A stretch of 64,000 nt of DNA from the NCBI GenBank assembly GCA_016710595.1, contig JADJVM010000005.1, positions 352,113 through 416,112 on the forward strand, given 5' to 3'. Position numbers and translations under genes: made by a program. The notes under the pieces were generated by a model. That model worked only from the letters and a program-made list of their open reading frames with translations, did no database searches and was not told where the DNA came from. This stretch comes from Niastella sp. (GTDB lineage: Bacteria > Bacteroidota > Bacteroidia > Chitinophagales > Chitinophagaceae). This document shows, piece by piece, positions 54,215-64,000 of the stretch (the stretch's first letter is position 1; each line of letters begins with the position of its first letter).

Positions 54215-57200
54215 ATGAAGTTACAATTCAAAGAACAGGACTTTCAGGTTCAGGCTGTAAAAGCTGTAGTGGATTGTTTTGAAGGGCAACCGCTAAAAAC
54301 AAATCGTTTCACATTAGAACGAAGCAAAGAGCTAATCCGTAAAGCCAAGCAAGCAGCATCTGCCGATGTGCTCACACTTTATTTTGAAACAGATGTGATG
54401 GAAGAAATAGGATACCGCAACAGTCCTATTCAAATAATAGAATCCCAGGTTCTCAAAAACATTCAACAAGTACAAAAGAATAACGACCTCCACGAAAGTC
54501 AGGAAATTGAAAGACCAAGAGCTGTTAAGTTAGGCTATAACCTAACTATAGAAATGGAAACTGGTACAGGTAAAACCTATACCTATATCCGTACTATGTA
54601 CGAGCTGCACAAACATTATGGTTGGAGCAAGTTTATTGTAATAGTACCAAGCATAGCTATTCGGGAAGGTGTGTACAAATCTTTTGAAGTAACACAAGAC
54701 CATTTTCAGGAATTGTACGGCCATAAAATCAATCCGTTTATTTACAATTCCGGTCGCCCACAGGATATTGAAAACTTTGCTTCTGATAGTCGCATCAGTG
54801 TAATGATTATAAACACACAGGCTTTTAATGCAAGAGGTGCAGATGCAAGAAGAATATACCAGGAGCTTGACCAGTTTGGAACAAGAAGGCCAATTGAAAT
54901 TATTGCTCAAACAAATCCAATTTTAATTATTGATGAACCTCAGTCAGTGGACGGTGAACAAACCCTGAAAAGTATGCAGGACTTTAATCCATTACTTACC
55001 CTGCGTTATTCAGCAACACATAAAGTGGATTACAATAAAGTATATCGTTTAGATGCCTTAGATGCCTACAACAAAAGATTGGTAAAGAAAATACAAGTAA
55101 AAGGCATTAACCTCAAAGGCTCAACTGGCACAACCGGATATTTATATTTGGAGCAAATAAGTTTGAGCACAACCAAGCCGCCATTTGCAGTTGTTGAATT
55201 TGAAAAAAGAGTGGGCGATGGAGTAAAAAAGGTTAGGCAAAAATTAAGTGAGGTGCCAATTTATATGAGCTTTCAGGAAATGTACCGTCTTACAAAAATC
55301 AAACGATAACAGAAATTAATGGATACCACAATAAAATTGTTGTAGCCGGTCAGGATATTTATCCCGGTGATATTTTGAATGATAAAGATGAACATACTTT
55401 TCGCAGAATACAGATACGGGAATGTATAATGTCACATTTGCAAAAAGAAAAACAGTTATTTGAAAAAGGCATTAAAGTACTCTCCTTATTTTTTATCGAC
55501 TCCGTAGAAAAGTACAGATTGTATGATGAAACAGGGGAACAGGCATTAGGTGAATACGCTAAAATTTTTGAAGAAGAATACAACAATGTCCGCAATGATT
55601 TTTTAGACCTCTTTCAGCAGGAGTATAGTAACTTTCTGAAAGATACAGACCCAAGTAAAGTACACAAAGGCTATATGCCGACTAACTATGGTGAGTATTT
55701 AAAACGGGACGATGCTCATAGGGTGCATGAAGGTTATTTTTCCATTGATAAAAAAGGAAAGTCTGTAGACCCTTCAGTAAAACGAGATAAGCTTACTAAG
55801 GAGGAATTTTCTGACGATATTTCAGCCTACGACCTTATCATGAAGGATAAAGAAAGGTTACTCAGTTTTGAAGAACCCACTCGTTTTATCTTCTCCCACT
55901 CTGCCCTAAAGGAAGGTTGGGATAATCCGAATGTGTTTCAGATATGTGCATTGAAGAATGCAGAAACGGGCAGCCAAACAAGAAGGAGGCAAGAGGTAGG
56001 TCGTGGTATGCGTTTGTGTGTAAACAAAAATGGCAACAGATTAGATTTTGAATCTGTAGGCGACCAGGTGCATGAAATTAATAAACTCACTGTAATTGCT
56101 TCAGAGTCTTATGAAGCATTTGCAAAAGGCTTACAAAGTGAAATTGCAGCAACATTAAAAGACCGTCCACAAAAGGCCGAAGTGGAATATTTTGTAAGTA
56201 AAGTTGTAACTGATGAAAAAGGTGAAGAACACCGCCTTACAGAAGACGATGCAAAGAAGTTGAATAAGGTCCTATATAAAAATGACGTAATAGATGAAGG
56301 GGATAAGATTACTCCGGCAGGCAGAGAATTGATTGAACAGAATAAAATGCCATTACCTGAAAACCTGGAACCATTCAGGGAATCGATAGGCAAAATGTTG
56401 AAAGCAATTTATACAGGTGAAGCTTTTAAACCCGAAGATGAAAGGCAAACTATTGTCCTCAATACCAACCAGAATTACAGTAAGAAAGAATTTCAAGCAC
56501 TATGGGAAAAGATTAATCTCAAAACTATTTATGAAGTAAGGTTTGATACTGAAAAACTGATTAGTGATAGTAAGGTTCGTATTAATGCTCAACTCCATAT
56601 TGGCGATAGAGTATATGAAGTAAAAACTGGTGAGTTAAAAGATGGCACAAAAGAACAGATGCAGGAAGGAACATTGATGGTAGAATCACAAAGGCAAAAC
56701 CTGAAAATTAAGAATGACATTTATACCAATGCAGTCTATGATATTGTAGGCGAGATAGAAGCTCTTACAAATCTGAAAAGAAGCACCATTGTTAACATAC
56801 TCAAGTCTATTAAAGAAGAGAAGTTTTTATTGCTTCGCAAAAACCCGGAGGAGTTTATTGCCAAGTGCAGCAAGCTGATAAATGAAGTGAAAGCAAGTTT
56901 AATCATAAACAATATTGTATATCATAAGATTGATGAAAGGCATGATGCTAAAACGGTTTTCACAAATGATAAAAATGCATTGCGTAATTCAGAACTACTG
57001 AAAAAACATATCTATGACTACTTAACTTCTGATTCAAAGATTGAATCAGACTTTGCAAAGGCTTTGGAGAACAGTACTGAAGTGGTAGTGTATGCAAAAC
57101 TGCCAAAGAGTTTTTATATCTCTACTCCGGTAGCCAATTACAGTCCTGACTGGGCCATAGTTTTTGATAAGGAAAAAGTTCGGCACATTTACTTTGTTGC

Positions 57201-57360
57201 TGAAACAAAAGGTTCTGATTCTGATATGGATTTGAGAGAAATAGAAAAACTAAAAATTCATTGTGCAACCGAACACTTTAAAGAGATAAGTGGAAACGAA
57301 GTAAAATTTGAAAAAGTGAGTAGCTATGATAAATTGTTAGAGATAGTACAACTAAAATAA
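54215..57360 (+). pseudogene. res: Type III R-M restriction subunit (Res), one frameshift
   Basis: A DEAD-family helicase-nuclease of about 1045 residues in two frames. The first part (to 55309) has the Walker A METGTGKTYTYIRT, the Walker B IIDEPQSVDG and RYSATHKVDYN. The frame shifts near 55283 (CCGTC, probably a lost G). The second part continues QTITEINGYHNKIVVAGQ and holds the C-terminal helicase motif RRRQEVGRGMRLC and the PD-(D/E)XK nuclease core (DWAIVFDKEK, FVAETKGSDSD). It starts 1 base after mod, as in type III systems. Confidence 0.87.
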
Positions 57361-57364
57361 CAGG

Positions 57365-60335
57365 ATGAAGTTGATAGATAATGTAAATAACCGCTTAGGG
57401 GATGACTTGAAAACAAGCATCCGTAAGGGCAGCAAAATGAGTATTGCTGCTTCCTCATTTTCTATCTATGCTTTTGAAGCATTAAAAAAAGAGTTAGAAA
57501 AAATTGAGGAATTGCGTTTCATTTTTAGTTCACCAACTTTCAGTGAAGAGAACTTCAAGAAACAGTCACCGTTATTTTACATACCCAACATTTACAAAGA
57601 AACAGAATTATGTGGTGGGGAATTTGAATTAAGATTAATCAACCAATTAAACCAAAGGGCCATTGCAAGAGAATGTTCTAAATGGGTAAAAGATAAAGTA
57701 GTTTTCAAGTCCAATAAGCATCATAATCTTCCAATCAATGGAATGATACATGTAAAGAACACTGACCAGGAGGAGTACGCATATTCCAATCTCAGCAGCT
57801 TTACTACGTCCGATTTGGGCATTACACATAAAAAAGGGTTTCCAACCTTAATTCAGAAATCAGAGTTCCCGGATAGCACAGCTTATTTGGAATGGTTCAA
57901 TCAGATATGGGAAAACGATGAAGATTTAAAAGACGTTACCCAAAAAGTACAGAGTTATTTTGAAAGTGCATACAAAGAGAATAGCCCGGAGTTTATCTAC
58001 TTCATTACACTGTACAATATCTTCAATGACTTCCTGCAAGACATATCCCTTGATAATTTACCGAATGACCAGATTGGATTCAAAGATTCACTGACCTGGA
58101 ATAAGCTCTATAATTTTCAGCAAGATGCAGTAATAGGGGCAATTAATAAACTGGAAAAGTATAAGGGCTGCATATTGGCCGATAGTGTTGGTTTGGGTAA
58201 AACATTTTCAGCTTTAGGCGTTATCAAGTATTATGAAATGCGGAATAAGGATGTGTTGGTACTTTGCCCCAAAAAATTAGAGGCCAACTGGAATACATAT
58301 AGGCATAACGATAAGAACAACATTTTAGCTGCCGACCGTTTTCGCTATGATGTACTGTTTCATACAGACCTTTCAAGAGACAGAGGTATGAGCAATGGCA
58401 GAAGTTTGGAAAATGTGAATTGGGGTAATTATGGTTTAGTAGTCATTGATGAATCACATAATTTCAGAAATAATAATCCTTACTCAGACAGAGAAAACAG
58501 ATACCAAAAATTATTGCGGAGAGTGGTACAGGAAGGTATTGAAACTAAAGTGTTGATGTTGTCAGCTACGCCTGTAAACAATCGTTTCAATGACTTGAAA
58601 AATCAATTAGCATTGGCTTATGAAGGCGACCCGGAATTGATAAATGACAAATTGGATACTAAAACCGGCATTGATCAGGTTTTCAGGAAGGCACAACTCT
58701 GTTTACACTCCTTTAAACTACATACTGCCAAGTAAATTAGAAGCGTATAAAAATCTGTACGAAAAGGAAGTAAGGGCAGGTTCAAGTAAACTTTCGCAAA
58801 TAGACCGTGACAACAGTTTGCGGATTTTAATGCGTATCAATTTGCTCAAACGACTGGAGAGTTCCGTAGATTCTTTCAGAATAACCCTGGAAAGGATAAT
58901 TGCACAAATTGAACAAGCTCTTAAAACAATTGAGCAGGGTTCAAAAGGAGAGTACGAGGGCATAGAAGCAAAGATGAACGATGAAGAATTTGATTGGGAA
59001 GCAGAATGGGGTGATGAGGAAAATGTAATTGGTAAAAAAATAAAGGTTCATGTTTCAGATATGGACACCACAAAATGGAGTGAAGATTTGAATGAGGATT
59101 TAGCCTTGCTCAATATGCTTTGGGGCAGTATCGTTGATGTAAGAGGAAGTAAAGACTTCAAGTTGCAACAACTGATCAAATTATTAGACAATAAAATTTC
59201 CAATCCGTTCAATCCAGCTAATAAAAAAGCTATAATATTTACAGCCTTTGCCGATACCGCAAACTACTTATATGAAAACATTCAGGAGTATCTGAAACTG
59301 AAGTATGGATTGTACACAGCATTAATCACAGGGTCTAAAAAAATCAGTAATTCAAAGAACATCCCGAATGACTTGAACCCTCTATTAACTTGCTTCTCAC
59401 CGTTATCGAAAGATAAAGAACAACTATATCCCAAACTTACAGATGGCATTGATTTATTGATAGCAACTGATTGTATTTCGGAAGGTCAAAATTTACAGGA
59501 CTGCGATTATTTAGTTAATTACGATATACACTGGAATCCTGTACGTATCATCCAACGTTTTGGTCGTATTGATAGGATAGGTTCAAAAAATGATACTATC
59601 ACGATGGTAAATTTTTGGCCTGATGTAACATTGGATGCTTATATCAATTTGAAGCAAAGAGTAGAGAGCAGAATGTTGATTAGTAATATGGCAAGTACCG
59701 GTGATGATAATATTCTGAATACCGATGAAAAGGATTTAGAGTACCGAAAAATACAGTTACAAAAACTACAGGAAGAAGTTATAGACCTTGAAGATTTAAA
59801 AGAAGGAGTAAGTATTACCGACCTCGGGCTGAATGATTTTCGAGTTGATTTAACCAATTACATAAAATCATTCGGTGAGCTTCAGAATATTCCTGAAGGG
59901 TTACATGCAACAGTGAATGCCACAGACATTCTCCCACCTGGAGCTGTTTTTGTTTTGAAGAATGTAAATACAAGTGTCAACATTAATAAACTCAATAGAC
60001 TTCATCCCTTCTATTTGGTATATATAAAAACCAATGGCGAATTATTTTTAAACCATGTAGAATCTAAAAAGATATTGGATGCAATGAGGCTGCTCTGTAA
60101 GGGAATAAAAGAACCACTTGTAGAGCTTTGCAAGGTATTAAGCGAAGAAACTGATGAATACCATAAAATGGATGCTTACTCTTTACTTCTCAAACAGAGC
60201 ATCAGTACAATCCTGCAAACGGAAGAGGAAAAAGAAGTGTTGAGTTTATTTAAAGCTGGAGGTACTACTGCTTTAAAAGATAAAATAAAGGGTATTGAAG
60301 ACTTTAAACTTATATCATTTTTAATAGTACGATAG
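57365..60335 (+). pseudogene. PLD-like/SNF2 helicase of the defence operon, broken
   Basis: The N-terminal part (about 1-120) looks like a phospholipase D-type domain (MSIAASSFSIYAFEALKKEL, LRFIFSSPTF). A superfamily 2 helicase follows with LADSVGLGKTFSALGVIKYY, VVIDESHNFRNNN and MLSATPVNNRF. At about 58690-58700 the frame changes (first frame ends 58735, second is open from 58644): FRKAQ is followed at once by NSVYTPLNYILPSKLEAY. From memory of this family about 100 residues normally lie between them, so an internal deletion is likely. The C-terminal helicase domain (IIFTAFADTANYLYENI, RIIQRFGRIDRIGS) is complete. Confidence 0.8.
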
Positions 60336-60986
60336 ATGGAACTTTTTAACTTACCACATACGGCTTAAGTTAATAGGGTCATTCCTAAAAATGCCTTTGA
60401 TGCTTATACAAACTCAAAGCAGAAGAAACTGTTTACAGACCTGATACTTCGTATTACTTGGCAACAAAAACTTTCTCCAGATACTGTAAACCTTGAAGCA
60501 AAAGAAATACTAGAAATTCAAATATTTAAGATTGAGCTTAAAGTAAGAGAGGAAATACAGTCACTGCTTGATATTATCAACAAGGCAATTCCTTACAACA
60601 TCATATTTATAGTCGAAGAATCTGATGCTATTTATCTGTCAACATCAACAAAGCATCCCCATCCGGTAAATGCTGATAATTCAGTAATTGATTGGACTTT
60701 TAGAACATCATGGTTTTCCCATAATGAAAATGCATATTCGTTGCATCTGAAAAAAAGTCTGGATGCTGTGTACCATGACTTTTGTATTCAGCTATCAGGG
60801 AAAAAAAGTATGGCCAAAAAGTCATTACAAGATTTGGTTCATTACAATAAACAGATTGATACCCTTGAAAAAGAAATAATCCAACTAAAGAAAAACATTA
60901 AGAATAGTAAACAATACAAATATAAAGTGGAACTGAATTTATTATTGAAGCAACGGTCAAAGGAACTTAAAACATTAACTAGCTAA
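60336..60986 (+). pseudogene. DUF4391 protein with early in-frame stop
   Basis: The ATG at 60336 directly follows the helicase stop. The frame reads MELFNLPHTA, then TAA at 60366-60368, then VNRVIPKNAFDAYTNSKQKK in the same frame through 60986. A Glu codon (GAA) changed to TAA would explain it. Repaired, the protein has about 216 residues and matches DUF4391, with a C-terminal coiled coil (KQIDTLEKEIIQLKKNI). DUF4391 genes are regular partners of Mod-Res-helicase modules. Its role is unknown. Confidence 0.78.
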
Positions 60987-60990
60987 TATT

Positions 60991-61896
60991 ATGGCACTAT
61001 ACATTAACCAAACAGGCAAACTAAAAGAGGTAAAAGAAAAACCTTTTAAACTGGAGAAAGACATTCAAAAAGTCTTTGAGGAAAACCTGTCTGCCATAAT
61101 GGGGCTTGTATTGGTTAAAAGCGAGTTTACCATTAAAAATAAGCGGATAGATACATTGGCTTATGATCCACAGGCATGTGCCTTTATCATCATCGAGTAC
61201 AAGCGAGATAAAAACATAAGTGTTGTTGACCAGGGATTTACTTACCTGAGTTTAATGTTGGAAAACAAAGCTGATTTTATAGTAGAGTACAATGAAAGTC
61301 TGAAACGTAACCTGAAAAGAGAAGATGTTGATTGGAGCCAAACAAGAGTAGCATTCGTGTCTCCAAACTTTACAGAAAACCAAAAGCAGGCAACAAACTT
61401 TAAAGACATTGCTATTGAACTATGGGAAGTAAAGCAGTATGAGAATGATACTATTTCTATTACACCCATTAAAAAATCATTATCAGCCGAAAGCATTAAA
61501 CCAATAACCCAGCAAAACCAAACACTCAAAAATGTAACAGAGGAAATAAAAGTTTACACGGAACAAGACCATATAGATAAAGCATCAGAAACTACTTCTG
61601 AGTTATATGAAAAGTTCAAAAATGCTATCCTGAATTTGGCAGATGGAATAGAAGTGATACCAAAGAAGCATTACATAGCTTTTAAAAAGGGTTCAAATAT
61701 TACAGATATATCCATTCTTAAAAAATCACTCAAACTATTCATAAATGCTAAAGCAGGGCAATTAGACGACCCAAAGAATATTGCACAGGATGTATCAAGC
61801 ATTGGACATTGGGGAAATGGAGATTATCAGATACAGGTTGAAACAGACAAAGACCTGGAATATATAATGAGTTTAATAAAACAAGCAATAAAATAA
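60991..61896 (+). CDS. PD-(D/E)XK nuclease with DUF5655 domain, directly before Argonaute
   Basis: A 301-residue intact protein. The N-terminal half (about 15-150) has a PD-(D/E)XK core: KNKRIDTLAYDPQACAFIIIEYKRD (Asp, then Glu-x-Lys). The C-terminal part (about 195-300) is DUF5655 (YEKFKNAILNLADGIEVIPKKHYIAFKKGSNI, SIGHWGNGDYQIQV). It lies 4 bases after DUF4391 and 18 bases before the Argonaute gene, so it is co-transcribed with both. A DNA-cleaving effector of the Argonaute is a reasonable inference, because the Argonaute itself lacks catalytic acids. Confidence 0.83.
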   Translation: MALYINQTGKLKEVKEKPFKLEKDIQKVFEENLSAIMGLVLVKSEFTIKNKRIDTLAYDPQACAFIIIEYKRDKNISVVDQGFTYLSLMLENKADFIVEYNESLKRNLKREDVDWSQTRVAFVSPNFTENQKQATNFKDIAIELWEVKQYENDTISITPIKKSLSAESIKPITQQNQTLKNVTEEIKVYTEQDHIDKASETTSELYEKFKNAILNLADGIEVIPKKHYIAFKKGSNITDISILKKSLKLFINAKAGQLDDPKNIAQDVSSIGHWGNGDYQIQVETDKDLEYIMSLIKQAIK

Positions 61897-61914
61897 TGAA
61901 TTAAATATCCGTCT

Positions 61915-63960
61915 ATGCAACAGATACAGCTAAACCTTATCTCCTTTACTCCTGTAAAGACTAAACTAAAATTTGCATTTTACCCCGAAAAGGTGGAGGG
62001 CATGGCTTCTATCAAATGGGATAAGTTGTTTGATGAGTTTCAGAGGCAGAGACCACCGCCATCCAATTCTACTACTGCGATTTTTCAATCTGCAAGAGAA
62101 AGTGCAATTGAAAAAGAAATTGAATTGTTTCATACTGTTGGTTTTGCAAAACGATATTTCAATTATTTGATCTTAAATTATTTTAAGCGTATCGATGGTG
62201 CTATTGTGTTTCCGAATTTTACAAAAGATGTTGAAGTTTGGTTTACTGATAATGATATTAGAGATCCACTTTATAAAGTATATAATAAGTTCACATTAAA
62301 TGTGCAATATAGTAGTGCAGTACCAAAGCAGTTTCAGGTAGTGCTTTCATACAATGGTATTTCCAAAGTATTGCATACTCCCATTAAGCAGATAAAGGAT
62401 TTTGATACAACAAAATACACAAAAGTTTTATGCAATGGCTGCATCTGGCATTACGAAAACCTTGCCGGATGATTTAAAGCAGCAGTTGGAAAATGTATAT
62501 CCCGTTTTAAATTATGACCTTAAAAAAGAGTACGACATATACGAGGAATTAAAAAAGACGAACCGTTATCCCGAATATCTTGGTATGCAGGAATGGTTTT
62601 ACAATCATTACCTGAATACACCAGCTTTTAATAGAATAATAAAACTTGCACCTGAAGGCTTTTATCAGGTGCCCAATGAGAAAGTGTTTTTGGTTGGTAA
62701 AGGCAATAACATCCTGCAATTCAAGAATGGTACACACATAAACCATGGTCTGGGCATTCTTACACACAAACCGTTACAGGCATATACTGAAGGTCACCTG
62801 AAACTGTTTTTTATTTACAATAAAGCAGATGCAGATTTTGTAAAAGGTCACATGTATAAGTTCATGATGGAAGGCTGGCATGGCATTGTAAATAAAAAGC
62901 AAAAAGATGCAAAACCACTGATCGAATATATTAATCAGCAATTCAGTTTTGATGCCGCCAAACAAACTTCCTTTACAGACAACAATACTATTTTGAAGAA
63001 GTAAAGGAACAATTAGATAAATTTTTCACTTGATCCCGGCTGTACGTATGTTGCCATATACATAAGCCCCATTAAGAATGACGATAAAGACCATCCACAG
63101 CACGAAGCCTTACCAAATAAAGAACACTTGCTCGATAAGGGTATCCTTCGCAGGTTATTTTTAAAGAACCCTTGCAAAACCAGAGTTCTATTATTTTTAC
63201 CAATATATACGTTGCCTTATTGGCAAAAATGGGAGAGAATACCGTGGCGGTTGGCACGGTCGATGCAAATGAACTGATTATTGGCGTAGGCGCATTTCAG
63301 CCCCGTGATGCAGCTCATCGTTATGTAGGCAGTGCATTTTGTTTCAGTAATGACGGTAAGTTCGAAGGCTTCGCTGCTATAAAGAGCGAAACAAAGCTGC
63401 TGGCCGGTTCAATAAAAGACCAGGTTGAGAAATTCATAGAGCAACATCAATCTGTAAGGCAGATCATCATTCACTTTTACAAGGAAATTTCAGACCCCGA
63501 AGAACTACGCCCATACTTAAAATGCTTGACAGTATTAGTTACGGTGATGTACCTGTTATCGTAATCACCATCAATAAAACAGAAAGCCGTGAGTTATTAG
63601 CTTTTGATATGAACGGTAGTGGTAAAATGCCATTAAGTGGCACATACCTCAGCATAGGCTATAATAAATTCCTGTTGTTTAATAATGTAAGGTATAAGGA
63701 GGAAGTGCCAATTGCTGCGAAAGACTATCATTTCGGTGAAGCTGTCAATCAAATCCTCAAAGCCAGATGAATTGAGTATGTCAGTTATAGGAGGATTAAT
63801 TGACCAGGTGTATCAGTTCAGTCGTATGTATTGGAAAAGCATCAGCCAGCAAAACCTGCCTGTAACAACTATATATCCGGAAATGGTAGCAAAGATTTTC
63901 CCCTATTTCGACAGAGAGGAATTACCTGAGTTTGGAAAGAAAAATTTGTGGTTTTTGTAA
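61915..63960 (+). pseudogene. Long prokaryotic Argonaute, multiple frameshifts, non-catalytic PIWI
   Basis: About 680 residues when the frames are joined (61915-62472, 62402-63004, a mixed stretch to about 63170, 63172-63564, 63522-63770, 63712-63960). The N-terminal and PAZ-like part is followed by a MID region (KYVAIYISPIKND-type strand, NKEHLLDKGIL, QVIFKEPLQNQSSIIFTNIYVALLAKMG). The PIWI domain has ELIIGVGAF, YVGSAFCFSNDGKFEGF, IIIHFYKEISD, INKTESRELLAFD, SGTYLSIGYNKFLLFNN and QVYQFSRMYWKSISQQNLPVTTIYPEM, and ends FGKKNLWFL. At least seven 1-2 bp indels are needed to read through. Confidence 0.85.
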
Positions 63961-63974
63961 AAATAAATAATAAT

Positions 63975-64000
63975 ATGCCATTACACGAAGACATATTTGG
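63975..64000 (+). CDS. Start of a further gene, cut by the window end
   Basis: An ATG at 63975, 15 bases after the Argonaute stop, opens a frame reading MPLHEDIFG to the window end. The close spacing suggests it belongs to the same operon. Too short to identify. Confidence 0.35.

Noticed and set aside
1..64000. CRISPR array or insertion sequence
   Set aside because: No regularly spaced repeats, no transposase and no terminal inverted repeats were seen.

Overview
This looks like a chromosomal segment of a Bacteroidota bacterium, most likely Chitinophagaceae-like. The signs are AT-rich spacers, TAnnTTTG-type -7 promoter elements, few clear Shine-Dalgarno sequences, and Bacteroidota-style families (DUF3987/BT4734 primase-like protein, DUF2975-XRE pair, DUF6132, TonB receptors). 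Assignment to a genus is not possible from sequence reading alone.

Region 1 (about 95-28,423, all on the minus strand) is a nitrogen-oxide respiration block. Read in transcription order it holds two c-type cytochromes, narGHJI, a small membrane protein, a NarK transporter with an unusual inserted domain, a TDT-family carrier, a hemerythrin, and a nearly complete molybdenum cofactor set (moaA, moeA, mobA, moaD, moeB-rhodanese, moaE, a moaC-mogA fusion). These are followed by norC, a divergent norB, an outer-membrane porin, copper nitrite reductase nirK with a SUMF1-like and a SCO1-like partner, a QueD-like enzyme and an Rrf2 regulator with three cysteines. Together they could reduce nitrate to nitrite, NO and possibly N2O. 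No nosZ is seen in the window.

Region 2 (28,717-46,004) is mixed. It holds a thioesterase, a DUF2975/XRE pair, and a copper-uptake type operon (TonB receptor with CxxxM and HxM motifs, lipoprotein, small Cys-rich membrane protein). It also holds tandem tyrosine phenol-lyase and tryptophanase genes and a plus-strand cluster of DUF2892, DUF6132, thioredoxin, rhodanese, a TolC-adaptor-RND efflux system, and a Crp/Fnr regulator. A palindrome of the form ATGAT-N4-ATCAT sits upstream of four separate transcription units (4956, 28581, 34627, 37580) and suggests one Crp/Fnr regulon linking nitrite/NO and nitrate respiration, copper supply and amino-acid lyases.

Region 3 (46,005-46,814) contains three tRNA-derived remnants and hairpins. 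One is a clean 3' half of tRNA-Asn(GTT) with its own terminator, and it marks the left end of an integrated element.

Region 4 (46,654 to beyond 64,000, all plus strand) is that element: tyrosine integrase, an unknown gene, an excisionase-like gene, a DUF3987 protein, and an XRE regulator. A long defence operon follows: type III Mod and Res, a PLD/SNF2 helicase, DUF4391, a PD-(D/E)XK-DUF5655 nuclease, and a long prokaryotic Argonaute whose PIWI catalytic positions are not acidic. The nuclease-Argonaute pair, joined to a type III R-M/helicase module, is the best candidate for a little-described system. Many genes of the island carry 1-bp indels, one nonsense codon and one probable internal deletion, and these become denser toward the right. 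Either the island is decaying or the assembly is poor there.
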